From: Acrasis kona
Lineage: Eukaryota > Heterolobosea > Eutetramitea > Acrasida > Acrasidae
NCBI GenBank assembly: GCA_026419775.2
Contig: JAOPGA020000587.1
Span: 1 to 21,992 of the forward strand
Direction of reading: 5' to 3'
Length of the DNA: 21,992 nucleotides
Shown: positions 6,177-16,854 of the stretch, piece after piece
How the letters are laid out: the number at the start of each line of letters is the position of its first letter
How positions within the stretch are numbered: position 1 is the stretch's first letter
The notes under the pieces: model-generated
What the model saw: only the letters and a program-made list of their open reading frames with translations
Told to the model about the DNA's origin: nothing
Database searches by the model: none
Translations under genes and position numbers: made by a program

Positions 6177-7487
6177 ATGAAAAGCATAGTAAGACATGCG
6201 TGGAACTCGCTCAGGATACCTTCGTGTGAGTTACGGCTAGACATGACATTGCTTTGCGGGCAAGTGTTTACCTGGCAGAAGAGGACTTTAAATGATAACA
6301 CATCAGCATACTTTGGGGTCATCGACGGCTCTGTTGTCGAAATGAGGGAAGAGGAGGACGATGTTTTGTACAGACAGCTACAATTTGATCCTACGGAGAA
6401 GGTTGACGACAAACTCACAGACAAGATAAGATCATTCTTTAATTATAGCGACGACGGTGTCAAACTAAAGACCCTATTTAAAGAGTACGCAGAAATAGAC
6501 CCACATATATTTGCCAGGATATACAAATATTACCCGGGCGTGCGTGTCATTACCCAAGATCCGTTCGAGTGTCTTATATGCTTCATTTGTTCAGCAAACA
6601 ACAATGTGTCCAGAATAACCCTCATGATTACTAGAATGTGCCAAAAATATGGATCATTGATAGGCGAATTAAATGACTCTGACTTTGCTCCGATTAGTTT
6701 CTTTCGGTTTCCAAATCTTCAACAATTGTCCACTGCCACGGAACAAGAGCTTAGAGACCTAGGTTTCGGATATCGTGCCAAATATATTGTAAAAACTGTC
6801 CGAATGTTAATAGAACAACAAGAAAAGATTGGTAGTGACTTCCTCATGGCAATGAGAAATGAACCCGATCGTAATATTGTAATTGATGCACTTTGTAAAT
6901 TTCAAGGTGTAGGTTGTAAAGTAGCGTCTTGTATTGCTTTGTATAGTCTTGAAAAATTTGATTGTGTTCCGCTTGATGTTCATGTTCTTCGTCTTGCCAG
7001 AATCCACTACACAAGTCTTATGAATGAAGATGATATGGTGTTGCTGGATGTGAAGGGATCTGTAAATGCACAAAAGCAAAAAAAGATCATGGACCTGTTT
7101 GTGAGTGTTTTCGGAAAGAATGCTGGGTGGGCTCAAATGGTTTTGTACGGATGTCAATTAGCTGCCTTCAAGACCAGAATGCCTGAGGAATTGAGAAAGG
7201 ACATCTTTGCTGAGGATCAGGCAAAAGCGAAAGAACTTGCAAAGAAAAAGAAAAAGATAAAGAAGGAAAAGGTAAAAGAGGAGATTGAGGAGGATGAAGA
7301 TGAGGAAGATGAAGAGATTGAAGAACAGAGTATTGAGAATTTGGATGTGAAAAGAGAGATTGTCAAGAAAGAGTTGAGCGAGTACGATGAAACATTTAGC
7401 TCTACAAGAGTGACCAGATCAAGATCTAGAGCGTTAAAAGAAATTTATTGCTTAGAGGAGTCACCTCAAAAAAAGATCAAAAAATAA
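6177..7487 (+). CDS. OGG1: 8-oxoguanine DNA glycosylase/AP lyase (OGG1)
   Basis: A 436-residue intronless protein of the HhH-GPD superfamily. Residues 1-120 are the OGG1 N-terminal domain (LLCGQVFTWQK near 25-35). The NNN at 141-143 matches the conserved NNN of eukaryotic OGG1. The helix-hairpin-helix and GPD loop are at 239-268: GVGCKVASC carries the catalytic Lys248, and PLDVH carries the catalytic Asp267, one residue off human numbering. The enzyme removes 8-oxoguanine paired with C and nicks the abasic site in base excision repair. A long charged tail (345-436), with KKKKKIKKEK, an acidic Glu/Asp run and a final KKIKK, is absent from the minimal enzyme and probably provides nuclear localisation. 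The first in-frame ATG is at 6177. Confidence 0.95.
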   Translation: MKSIVRHAWNSLRIPSCELRLDMTLLCGQVFTWQKRTLNDNTSAYFGVIDGSVVEMREEEDDVLYRQLQFDPTEKVDDKLTDKIRSFFNYSDDGVKLKTLFKEYAEIDPHIFARIYKYYPGVRVITQDPFECLICFICSANNNVSRITLMITRMCQKYGSLIGELNDSDFAPISFFRFPNLQQLSTATEQELRDLGFGYRAKYIVKTVRMLIEQQEKIGSDFLMAMRNEPDRNIVIDALCKFQGVGCKVASCIALYSLEKFDCVPLDVHVLRLARIHYTSLMNEDDMVLLDVKGSVNAQKQKKIMDLFVSVFGKNAGWAQMVLYGCQLAAFKTRMPEELRKDIFAEDQAKAKELAKKKKKIKKEKVKEEIEEDEDEEDEEIEEQSIENLDVKREIVKKELSEYDETFSSTRVTRSRSRALKEIYCLEESPQKKIKK

Positions 7488-7587
7488 ATATTTTTGGATC
7501 TGTCACTTCTTTTTTGTGTGATATTGACGTCAAGTTTGGTTGGCGTTGTCAATTGTAAAGTACAGTCAGTGGAGGTTCCTAAGAAAT

Positions 7588-9310
7588 ATGGACGACGATG
7601 TTTATCTGGCGAGAAGCAACACATTTTTTGACGAGACATTTGCCTCTAACGATTTGTTTGCCTCTGCGACGTTCGATGATGGGATGAACATTACACCGAG
7701 CACCACAGGCTCGACACCTGACACATCAATTATGAATCTATTTGGACATGTAGAAGACACAAGTCCAGATGTACCTTCAAAGCAAATTCATAGTAAACTT
7801 TGTCAGGAGACGTCCGAGAAAATGCTAAAAACATCATCACCGCGTGTGAAAAAGATAATTAAGCAAGTGAGTATTAATACTACAAATGATTATTAACTTT
7901 GAAAGAATAAGAATGTAAAAAAGAAGGTCACCAAGTTCAAGCCAACTAATCTGGTGCTTGCATCAGAGGCTGACCCTATAGATACAGCTCAAAATAAGAA
8001 GTTGGACTTATATAACTGTGATGATGCGAATGGAGACGATCAGAGAGATGCGTTTTCGCAACAAAATTACATGATATCTACACACGGCTCCTTTGTAACG
8101 GACGACCTTCGAATTTCTTCCTCAGGAATTTCTGAACTAATAGCATCCCAAACCCAATCACAGCCCTCGTTGAATTCACCACCACGTGTGTCTTATACTA
8201 CCTTAGACTCTCCAGTAAAGAGAAATTCACCAAGGGCACCAAAAGTTTTTGATCACAGAAGAAAGAGCAAGGAGATTAGGTACGAAAACTTGAAGGAGAT
8301 TTCAGTATTGGGTCAAGGTGCTAGTGGGAGCGTAATGCTGGTTAAGGACGTCAATGGACAGCAATATGCAAAAAAGTCAATAACCATCGGGTACAACGTT
8401 CAAACCAAGCTTATATCAACAGAAGTGAAAGCACTGTAAGTAACAACGTTGTTTCAATTATTCACTACTTTAAAGTCACAAGTGTAGAGATTGTCAATAT
8501 GTTATAAAGTTCTATGATGCCTTTTACAGGGATGATAAAATACATTTAATTTTAGAGTTCATGAATGGAAACTCTCTCGAAAGTTTATTAAAGGAAAAGA
8601 AACAAATTCCAGAGAATGTTCTCAGGTTCATGACTATTCAAATACTTAAGGGACTCCATGTAAGTTATCACTCCAACTCACTCTAACAATCACAGTATCT
8701 TCACAATAAAAGGATAGTACATCGTGATTTTAAACCAGCAAACGTCCTTGTCAACAAGCAGGGTGATGTAAAAATTTCTGATTTTGGACTTACTGGCATC
8801 TTCTCCAGAAAAGCCACAAGCAAACAAATTCAGGACCAACAGATCGCAAGCGCTCCTCACTACGGAACAAGGAATCCCATGGTTTGGAATACTTGTCAAG
8901 GTACAATTCTTTACATGAGTGTACGTTGAACTTTTATTTATTTTACTAACATGTGACAGCCTGAGCGGATCAGAGAACAACCACATTCATTTAATAGTGA
9001 CGTCTGGTCGTTGGGTATTACTTTAGCAGAATTAAGGATGGGAACATATCCGTTCTTTCATCATTCATCTTACTTTGACATTATAGAGGAAATTAAAAAA
9101 TTAGAAAAAGCGCCGATTGTTCTACCAGAAAACACATTCTCCCCAGCATTTGACAGCTTCATTAAAAGCTGCATTGTTGTGGACCCTTCGAAGAGGCCGT
9201 CCTCATCGCAGTTGCTGGCCCATCACTGGATATGTGACGCTGAGGACGAATTTGATGAAAAAGAACAGAAGCAAATCATCGAACAATGGATGAACACTGT
9301 GCAAATGTAA
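7588..9310 (+). CDS. MAP kinase kinase-like (STE7/MAP2K) protein kinase, five exons
   Basis: Exons: 7588-7866, 7906-8435, 8488-8659, 8696-8920, 8960-9310. Introns are 39 (or 45), 52, 36 and 39 nt, all GT-AG, and the frame is kept throughout, giving 518 residues. Residues 1-220 are a Ser/Thr/Asp-rich tail with SP sites. The kinase domain follows: Gly loop GQGASGSV (229-236), ATP-binding Lys250 in YAKKSI, helix C Glu266, HRDFKPAN (336-343), DFG (356-358), a long activation segment, then [19 protein letters not shown] is typical of MAP2Ks. The final lobe ends about residue 500 ([17 protein letters not shown]). It is expected to phosphorylate a MAP kinase. Other STE-group kinases cannot be excluded, and the activation loop does not show a tidy SxxxS/T. 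The first ATG in the frame is 7588; the intron 1 acceptor may be 7905 or 7911. Confidence 0.85.
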
Positions 9311-9540
9311 AATAAATTCCTACAAAGACATTATCTTTTTTGTGAATTGTTCAAGTTGTCCTGCTGTCTGTGTAGGTAACGTTTTTATGGTTGCAGTGAT
9401 GTTTAGAGACCAAAATAATCAAAAATGAGTTTATTAACAAAGATCTATTTTTATGCCTTCCTATCATGAACTGACTCTGAGTGATGGTAACACAAGGTAA
9501 CAAGTTAAATTTGTTTTGAAATTCTAACAAGATTCTGCCT
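9311..9540. other. Convergent intergenic region
   Basis: 230 nt between the kinase stop and the sirtuin stop on the opposite strand. It contains AATAAA (9312-9317) just after the kinase stop, a likely polyadenylation signal. No gene is seen. Confidence 0.5.
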
Positions 9541-10651
9541 CTAGTCGACGTAGGGTTCAACTTTATCCATGTATTCCATTTGAACATCCATGCATTCGTC
9601 TGAAGTAGGATGGTAGTACATCCTTGGTCTGTTGTTATTGTTGACGAGCTTCTTATCTAACATTGGTATCATCACATCTGCTTTGCCTATAATGTGGTAC
9701 ATGTCCTTCAATTCACTGACTTCATCTTCCACTCTCACATTGAAATTATACATGTCCTTCCCTTGTGCAGCCTATCACTTTTAATGGAAATGGTTAAAAA
9801 TACAAACTTACACAAACAAGAACAGCTTCTTGAGTGACACCTACAGAGAATGATGTTCCTATAAACACAACTGCAGCAGATCTAACCGGTTGGAAACTAA
9901 AGCTAATCAACTAACATCATACCTTTGAATCCAATTAAGGACTCTATGCCACTGATAGAAATCATGTGATGTATATTTTTCATCAAAAAGAAGAGCTTGT
10001 GGAAGTGCAGGATCGTTACACCCAGGACATCTTGGAACTTCTTGAATCTCCAATGACCCATCTTCAAAGTTGGTCCCTTGTTTTGCTGAAATGTTTATTA
10101 ACAAACAGTATGACAATATACTTACGTTCATACTTTGTAATATCTATTGTACAAATGTTTTTGTCAATTGCATACGGACACACTGTATTTATTGGATTCT
10201 TCTTTTTTCTACCCTTTTTATGTAAATCTCCAGTATTAACACACTTGTATAGACCAAGTCGTCCATGAACTTCAACCAAGTTCGACTCTAGTAGAGATGT
10301 CTTGACGTGTAGGCGGTCAATGTTTTGTGTAACAACTTTAATCTTGCATCTATGTGATAATCTTGCAATTGCGTGATGACCTTCATTTGGTTTTGCTTGA
10401 AAGTACTCAATCTTTTCATGTGTTCGCAGCCAAAATTTATTATACCATACAAGCGGATCTTCATAAAATTTTTTTCGTGTACCCCATTCATAGATAAAAT
10501 TACTCCAAATCGATGTAGTTTCACTTCTGTACGTTGAAATTCCAGATGCGACTGATAATCCTGCCCCTGTTATAAACAAGACCATGTGTCCACTTTTCAA
10601 CGTGTTTGCTAATCTATCAAGTGATCGCTCATTATTGTGATCTATATCCAT
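9541..10651 (-). CDS. Sirtuin (SIR2 family NAD-dependent deacylase), four exons
   Basis: Exons on the minus strand: 10651-10126, 10085-9923, 9896-9812, 9771-9541. Introns are 40, 26 and 40 nt, and the frame is continuous to 334 residues. NAD-binding GAGLSVASGISTYR (29-42), TQNID (108-112), and catalytic His129 in EVHGR are present. Zinc ligands are Cys137, Cys158 and CPGC (195-198). The first pair is normally close (C-x-N-x-x-CPYA in this subfamily) but is separated here by 20 residues, including a Lys-rich GRKKKNP. FIGTSFSVG matches the conserved GTSxxV of sirtuins. The C-terminal 77 residues are a poorly conserved extension. Removal of acyl groups from lysines using NAD is expected. The zinc region resembles bacterial-type sirtuins. 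The open frame extends upstream to 10678 but lacks an earlier ATG. Confidence 0.88.
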
Positions 10652-11116
10652 GACGGAAAGGGTGCTTATGTAAGCCACGTAGTCGTAACGTGATGGTTCA
10701 CACTTCTTTTTTTGTAAGCTGTCAAAATGAGTTGGGTGAAATAATCACAAACAAAATTCAGTCGGAAGTGTTAGAAGGTCACAAAACAACAAACACTCAT
10801 ACATATGTTACCTTTATAGTATATTCAGAAAAACAATTACATTGTTAATACAAAATTATTAGGAATTTGATGAAAAATACAGGCTTGGGATATTTTAACA
10901 CCGATCAAGAATTATTCTAATTCGTTAGAGTACAAAATTGAGTTCTTTTGACGTTTCCGTATCTGAGTACAGATTTTTAATGTATTGTTGACGATGAGAT
11001 CGGTAACATTGGTTAGCGTCATATGAATTCGTGTTGCTGCTTTCGATTATAACGAACAGATGTTGTGTTTATATAAGATATTTACAAACTGATGGTCAAA
11101 ATTGTGGTGTCTGGCG
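10652..11116. other. Intergenic, no gene seen
   Basis: 465 nt upstream of the sirtuin and downstream of the small gene at 11117-11410. AT-rich, with stops in all frames; I see no RNA gene, repeat or conserved motif. Confidence 0.5.
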
Positions 11117-11410
11117 TTACTTGTGGCATAAATTATATTCTCTGTAATGCTCAATTGAATCAATTTCAAGATTATTAGGATTTCTTCCGTCTCTTCTTAT
11201 GTCTTCCTCCATTTTAAGCAAGAACTGTCTTGCCTTCTCTTGTTTATGGACTTGCAGTTGATACTCACGATTTCTCTCCAATGTTCCGTCCAGAGCCGAG
11301 CTTTGATAGATCTCAGGGTGAAGACTGCTCCTTTCATAAGGCCACTCATTGTGAAACCTTAGAGTCCTTGCAGAAGATGCTTTTATGATGTTCCTAATCA
11401 TTGGGTTCAT
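11117..11410 (-). CDS. Small, probably mitochondrial protein of 97 residues
   Basis: The ATG at 11408-11410 opens a frame whose first 20 residues (MNPMIRNIIKASSARTLRFH) contain Arg, Lys, Ser and hydrophobics but no acidic residue, as in a mitochondrial presequence. The rest is hydrophilic and helical (RNREYQLQVHKQEKARQFLL then KMEEDIRRDGRN), with Tyr and Trp residues of the kind found in small accessory subunits of respiratory complexes. No membrane span is visible. A respiratory-chain or ATP-synthase accessory subunit is a guess from size and composition; I do not recognise the family. Confidence 0.5.
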   Translation of the reverse strand: MNPMIRNIIKASSARTLRFHNEWPYERSSLHPEIYQSSALDGTLERNREYQLQVHKQEKARQFLLKMEEDIRRDGRNPNNLEIDSIEHYREYNLCHK

Positions 11411-11903
11411 GTTGTGTTTGTTTCTCCTTTAAAAAATATCAGACCTCATTGGGGCATATGAATATAATTGTTATAAAAGCATCTATGTTTGGGAGAAAAT
11501 CAAAAGCGATTCATGTAGTTTGCCCTATCATAGGCTCATTACTAGTTTGTCGATTCAGTATAGATCAATTCAAAAATACACTCATTATATTGAAAGTGAT
11601 TGAGGTTATACCTCCTTCATGTCCATCAACGTTGACAAAGGAGATCTCGTCCTGAAGACTTTTTTGAACAAGGTTGTAGGTTAATCTCAAATGTTCGAAT
11701 GAAACGTTTATATACATGATATTAATAATTCCTTGTTTTGAGAAGTGATACAACTTTGTATTTGGCTTTGATAAACAATAAGATCCAGGATATTCGCTCG
11801 GTGAAATGTTCTAATAATGAGATTATCGTTTTGTAAAACGCTCACAAAGTCAACCAAATACTTTCTACCCGATAGATTGGAGGGTGGTATAACGTCGAAA
11901 AGT
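11411..11903. other. Intergenic with two minus-strand open stretches
   Basis: Upstream of the receptor gene. Minus-strand frames at 11565-11753 (including LVQKSLQDEISFVNVDGHEG) and about 11708-11900 (including LFDVIPPSNLSGRKYLVDFV and LQNDNLIIRTFHRAN) read like protein. They lie in different frames with no good start, so they may be a decayed gene or chance. The rest shows nothing. Confidence 0.3.
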
Positions 11904-14900
11904 ATGCTAAGACTTTTCGTTCTGCTTGTTGGTATAGTAGGCGTCACACTGGCCGCTACCTGTAATGGTAAGTACAAATGAACAGTCGTTATTCTAATTT
12001 TTGCAGGGGTATCCGATTCAAATTCTACTGTATGCTCCGGAAAAGGCTCGTGCATAGGCACAGATGTTTGCTCGTGCGATACGAATTATTTCGGATTTAA
12101 TTGCCAAACAACTTCATGTTTCAATATAAGCAGTGCAAGCTCTAGCGTCTGTTCGGGTAATGGAACGTGTACAGCATACAACACATGTACTTGTAACATT
12201 GGAGCGGTCGGAGCAGACTGCAGCATTCCCGCTTGTGGCGGTATTGCTTTTAACGATTCAAGAGTCTGTTCAGGACATGGTTACTGCCAAGCAGGCACTG
12301 TTATAAAAAAAGTAGGACCAGGCGGAAGTCCCCGTACAGTCGTTACAAATTACAACACACAAAATACTTTTTTTAATTCATCCATCAGTTCAATAAATGG
12401 AGTCAACGGTATCAATTTGAATGGATTTTGGATAACCAATCGATATGGACTTTCATCTCCAACTACTGGATTAACTCCAACAACATATACCATTGCACCT
12501 GGAGAATACCTCACTCAAGTAATTATTTACTATTATACGGGCTATGACATTATCACTGGCATGGCTTTCACCACTAGCACTGGAGGAAGTGGTATATTCG
12601 GCAACAACAGAGGATCTAATCAGTTTGTATATAACTTTGGACTTTTTGAGTACATTGTCGGATTTTTTGGACAGTATGGATATGCCACGGGTGGTGCCTA
12701 TGATACTCCGGGTATGACATTGATTGGATTTTATACACAGACACCAGGCACTGGATGCGTTTGTAGGGATGGATATGTTGGTATTAACTGTGATGTTGTG
12801 AGCTGTTATGATAAGTACAATTATGATCCTAGTGTTTGTAGTGGAGTCGGTAAATGTATCTTTAATAACAATTGCTCATGTCCAGTTGGGTATTATGGAG
12901 AGCAATGTCAAGATTGGACGTGTGATGGAATTCATCGCAGTCATGCAAACGTTTGTAACAGCAAAGGTACGTGTGTGTCCCCGAACAATTGCGTATATTG
13001 GACGTGTAATGGGATTGATGCGAGAAATGAAAGTGTTTGTTCAGGTTTTGGTTACTGCACATCTACAGGACAATGCTCCTGTTTTGATGGTTACTCTGAC
13101 AATAACTGTTCAACTTTTTATTGTTCAAAAGTAATTAACACCAGTCCATTGGTTTGTAGTGGCACTGGTGATTGTATCTCTTCAAATAATTGTAAATGTA
13201 AAAATGGATATAGTGGTGTTGTTTGTGCAGATTACTCCTGTGGGAACATATCACGTTATAATGTTAGCGTTTGTTCGTCAGTTGGACAATGTATAGCGCC
13301 TAACAACTGCTCTTGTGACAGTTTTGCTACAGGAATGAATTGTGAGATTTATAATTGTCAAGGACTACTTTATAGTCATCCAAACGTATGTAATAGACAA
13401 GGTTCTTGTGTGATTACAAAAAGTATTATCAAACGTCCTGCCTTTGGGGCTAATCGAACTGATGTGCTTGTATTTGACGACTATCAACCAGATAGTGTTG
13501 TGAGCGCATTTGGATTTTATGGTAATTCAATAATTAACGCTGTTCAATTCAATAGAGGCTTAACTAATTATCAGAGTCCTGTTTATTTTTATCCGGGGGA
13601 AGAAGCTACTCAAAGATTCAAACAATTGCTTCCCAGAGAAATATGGACTATTTTAATTATTTGGAGCGATCTTGTAAACAACATAGCGGCAGTGGGTGTT
13701 TCTACTTCGCTGAATAATGGTTATTTGATTGGTACTCCTGCTGCCACCGCTTTAACCTATCCAATACCTCAAAACCAAAGGTTGTTAGGATTTTATGGTC
13801 AGTGGGCGTCGACTGCACCAATTGGTATTTCTAAACTTGGCTTCTATATTGCCAGTTACTCACCTCCGACTTGTATTTGTAGAAATAATTATTATGGAGA
13901 TAATTGTACTTTTGTAGATTGCAATGGTTTACAAAATACTAATCCTAATGTTTGTTCCAGAAATGGAATTTGTTCTGCTTATAACAATTGTACATGTAAT
14001 TATGGAAGTTATGGAAACAATTGTCAGTTTACTACTTGTTATGGCATCAGTAATTTTAATTCATCTGTTTGTAGTGGTAATGGAAGTTGTACTTCTTACA
14101 ACACTTGTGTTTGTAGCTACGGTTTTTCTGGGCCTGATTGCTCCAAATTCTATTGTTCTGGCGTAGAAGCGAGAAACGCATCCGTTTGTAATTCTCATGG
14201 GACGTGTGTCAGTCCTAATGTTTGTAATTGCTACAATAGCTCTTATGGAGGTGTAGATTGTGGTGTTTTTTCTTGTTATGGTGTCATGAACAATGCATCA
14301 ACCGCATGTGGCGGTACTACTGTAGGAAAGTGTATAGATTTTAATACTTGTCTATGTAGCAGTGGATACAGTGGCGATGCTTGTAATATCATTTCATCGA
14401 AAGCTGTCATTTCTCTAATATCGTCTGCATATAACAGTGCCAATATTACATCAAGTCAACTATATAATATGACATTGTTGTTAAAGAATGTAACAAATAG
14501 TTTTACTGATGATTTAAGTACCAAAATACAGGTACTGAACATAATCTCAAACATTACCGCAACTAACCAGTTGTTTGATTATGGTGTTGCTAGCAATTTA
14601 TGTGCCTCTGTGTCCAACATTATATCTACAACTACAGCAACGCCAAATACCACTCTATCTAGCGTTGATGTACAGCTTGCTGCATACTCGACTATCAACA
14701 GCATTGTTAAATACATTGCTGATACGTCGAACCAAAATACTGTTACAATAATAACTCCAGAATTAAAAATAGTTGTGAGTCAAAGCTCTCCTGCAAGCAT
14801 GATTGGCGGTACCAATAGCCAACGGCGATACATCGATCGTGCTCCCATCTACCTTCATGAGTTCTTCTACTAACAGATCTGTATTTGATTTGAATTCAAA

Positions 14901-16854
14901 TATCACAACGATATCCTATTCTACATCCATCAATCCTTTTATCAGCATAAGGAACTCATCTAGCTGGTTGTTTTCTTTACAATTTGTTGACTCGAATACC
15001 AAATTAGGTATGTCTGTCAGTAACTTGAAAGATCCTATTACATTTGGTTTAATATCAATGTATAACTCAAGCAACATACAGATTGAGACCAATTCTAGCA
15101 AGATTGGATTGAGACCAGTATGCTATTATTGGAACACGACTACTTTGAGTTGGCAAACCAATGGGTGCAAACTAAATAGCTCAACAACAAAATACTTTTA
15201 TTGCTCGTGTGACCACACCACAGAGTTCTCTGTGTTCATCGAAAACTCTTTGCCCAATATTAACTTGTTGAGTCTAGAGGATTTGTCATTGATAACAACT
15301 TTAAATAAAGACAATTATACTACTGTTGTAGTTTTAGCGGTCATAAGTGGCTGTTATATATTGGCAGTATTCATCTCGTTTATAATCTACTTGTGTAGAT
15401 TTAAAGTTAAATATGAGTTTAGTATGAAGCAGGGTATATTCCGTAATACCTTATATAAATACATTATTGACTGTAGATATCTTAATTATATACCAAATGT
15501 AACCGTAGGATCTTTTGGTAGAAGTGAAAAAATTTTGATGATTTATTTATACATTCTTGGTACACTTTTAAGTAATGCATTGAGCTTTAATCAGAACAAT
15601 AGTGCAAACATTATCCAATCATTTGCGGCAGGATTCATTTGTAGTCTAGTTGTTGTTCCTTTTATGTTTGTATTTATTTTACTATTTACAAAGACAAAAA
15701 AATTTCAAAAGAAGCAAGAGGAAAAAATTCATCCAACAACAATTGTTGTCTTTGAGCAAGTCACTCCTGTTTTTGAGGATAAAGTTATAATGACTGACAG
15801 TCGTGTACTCCAATTTATTGACAATGAGAGTGCAACCTGTGATAAACATTTACCTACAGTAAAACAGGTAGAGGTTTCTAAAAAATCAAACTGCTTGGGC
15901 GCTGCTATATCAAAAATATTAGATTTTCTTGATAAAGCTACAAACAAAATTGTTGATTTTGTGGTTGATAAGGTTAGAAGACTCACATGGCAAGGTGTAT
16001 TGATGTTTATTGCTTTCTCAATTATTTATTTCTGCTTTGTGACCTTGTTTGTGGCGGCAGCCCCTGTATGTCTTAAATCTCTAACAGATGTTTGGCTATC
16101 CATTATTACTGGTGCATTGATTTGTGGATATGTTTATTCTATTTTCTTTGCGTTTGCATATCTTCGAATTAAGAGATACAAAAACGGAAAGTTAAAGCAA
16201 TGGCATTCGTCGAAAGTTGTAACAGTATTGATAATAACTTTGATTGTCTCCACAATAATATTAAATGCAGCTTTAGCAGCTATTACAGCAACTTTGATTC
16301 CAACTGATTCAATTTGGTTTGCAAGAACAATTGTTATTAATGTATATTTGTTTGCATTGGTTGTGCTACAAGTAATGTGGTTAGTATTCATGAGCATCAA
16401 AAGAAAACCAAAAGTGGATGATAAAACATTGATAGAGGAGAAGACAAATCAATCTCCTTTAATGAAGAGATTATCAATCATCAACCAATCATTGATATGG
16501 ATTGTTCAAAAGGTAAAGAATGATTTGTGGTTTCCTTGGTGGTTTATCTTCTTTATTTACATATTATGTATGGCTTATTGTGCAATATCAATGTTCTTTA
16601 TAATCATTTATGGCATCAAGTTCCAAAATCAAGCAAATCACTGGCTAGGAGCATTCTTTATCTCGGTGTCTCAAGATATGTTCATTAATAGCCCCATCAA
16701 GTATGCAATTACAACATATGTCATATTCCTTGTACTAGAATTTTTTGAATCTCTCTTCTTTGGACTCAAAAAGAACAAAGTTGTATTAGAATTTAATAAA
16801 ACGGAAATAGAAACAGAAAAAGTTGAAGATCTAGAGCTGGTCGATAATCAGTAG
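11904..16854 (+). CDS. EGF/jacalin-lectin/GPS polycystin-1-like membrane receptor
   Basis: Exon 1 (11904-11967) encodes the signal peptide (MLRLFVLLVGIVGVTLAATC). A 39-nt intron follows, then exon 2 from 12007. The ectodomain holds about a dozen EGF-like modules of the form C...VCSGxGxCxxxxxCxCxxGYxGxxC. Two jacalin-like lectin domains are interposed (12305-12755 and 13413-13869), each between the third and fourth Cys of an EGF module. A Ser/Thr/Asn-rich stalk leads to a GPS motif at 15121-15237 (CYYW...W...GC...CSCDHTTEFSV). About nine membrane spans follow. The segments around FGRSEKILMIY...SNALSF and WFPWWFIFFIYI...YGIKF...SPIKYA match the order of conserved blocks in polycystin-1 proteins, but there is no PLAT domain between spans 1 and 2. 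The frame changes at 14803-14820 (see separate entry); joined, the protein would be about 1,635 residues. A role in sugar-dependent adhesion or sensing at the cell surface is inferred. Confidence 0.8.
12305..12755 (+). other. Jacalin-like lectin domain 1 inside an EGF module
   Basis: About 150 residues. Beta-prism-type features: GEYLTQVIIYYYTGYDIITG, a Gly-rich turn, FGLFEYIVGFFGQYG, and a closing strand TLIGFYT. The order (strand with aromatic pair, GxxF, EYI-GxxGxYG, L-FYT) fits jacalin-related lectins. The half-module before it ends VCSGHGYC and the half after it begins CVCRDGYVGINC, so the lectin sits within one EGF module. Confidence 0.65.
13413..13869 (+). other. Jacalin-like lectin domain 2 inside an EGF module
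   Basis: About 150 residues, distantly repeating domain 1: VVSAFGFYGNSIINAVQF, REIWTILIIWSDLVNNIAAV, QNQRLLGFYGQWA and KLGFYI. It follows the half-module VCNRQGSC and is followed by the half CICRNNYYGDNC, the same insertion point as domain 1. Confidence 0.55.
14803..14820 (+). other. Frame change in the receptor gene
   Basis: Upstream the receptor is read in the frame ending ...SPASMIGG, which stops at 14871-14873. From 14803 the continuation (ANGDTSIVLPSTF...) lies one base further on. A single extra base near 14817 would explain the shift. So would removal of GTACCAATAG (14809-14818), which begins GT and ends AG but is only 10 nt. Frames either side are long and conserved in character, so the protein itself is not in doubt. 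Confidence 0.7.

Noticed and set aside
10174-10233. A 60-nt in-frame GT-AG intron in the sirtuin zinc loop
   Set aside because: Removal would keep the frame but delete the first zinc cysteine, so the coding insertion is preferred, pending cDNA.
12862-14166. Frames overlapping the EGF region in other phases and on the minus strand
   Set aside because: The Cys-rich repeats create open alternative frames (Met/Val/Ile-rich); they are by-products of the EGF codons.
14775-14818. A 44-nt GT-AG intron (GTGAGT ... AATAG) to fix the receptor frame
   Set aside because: The donor is good, but the downstream phase would be wrong: it leads into the third frame, not that of the membrane part.
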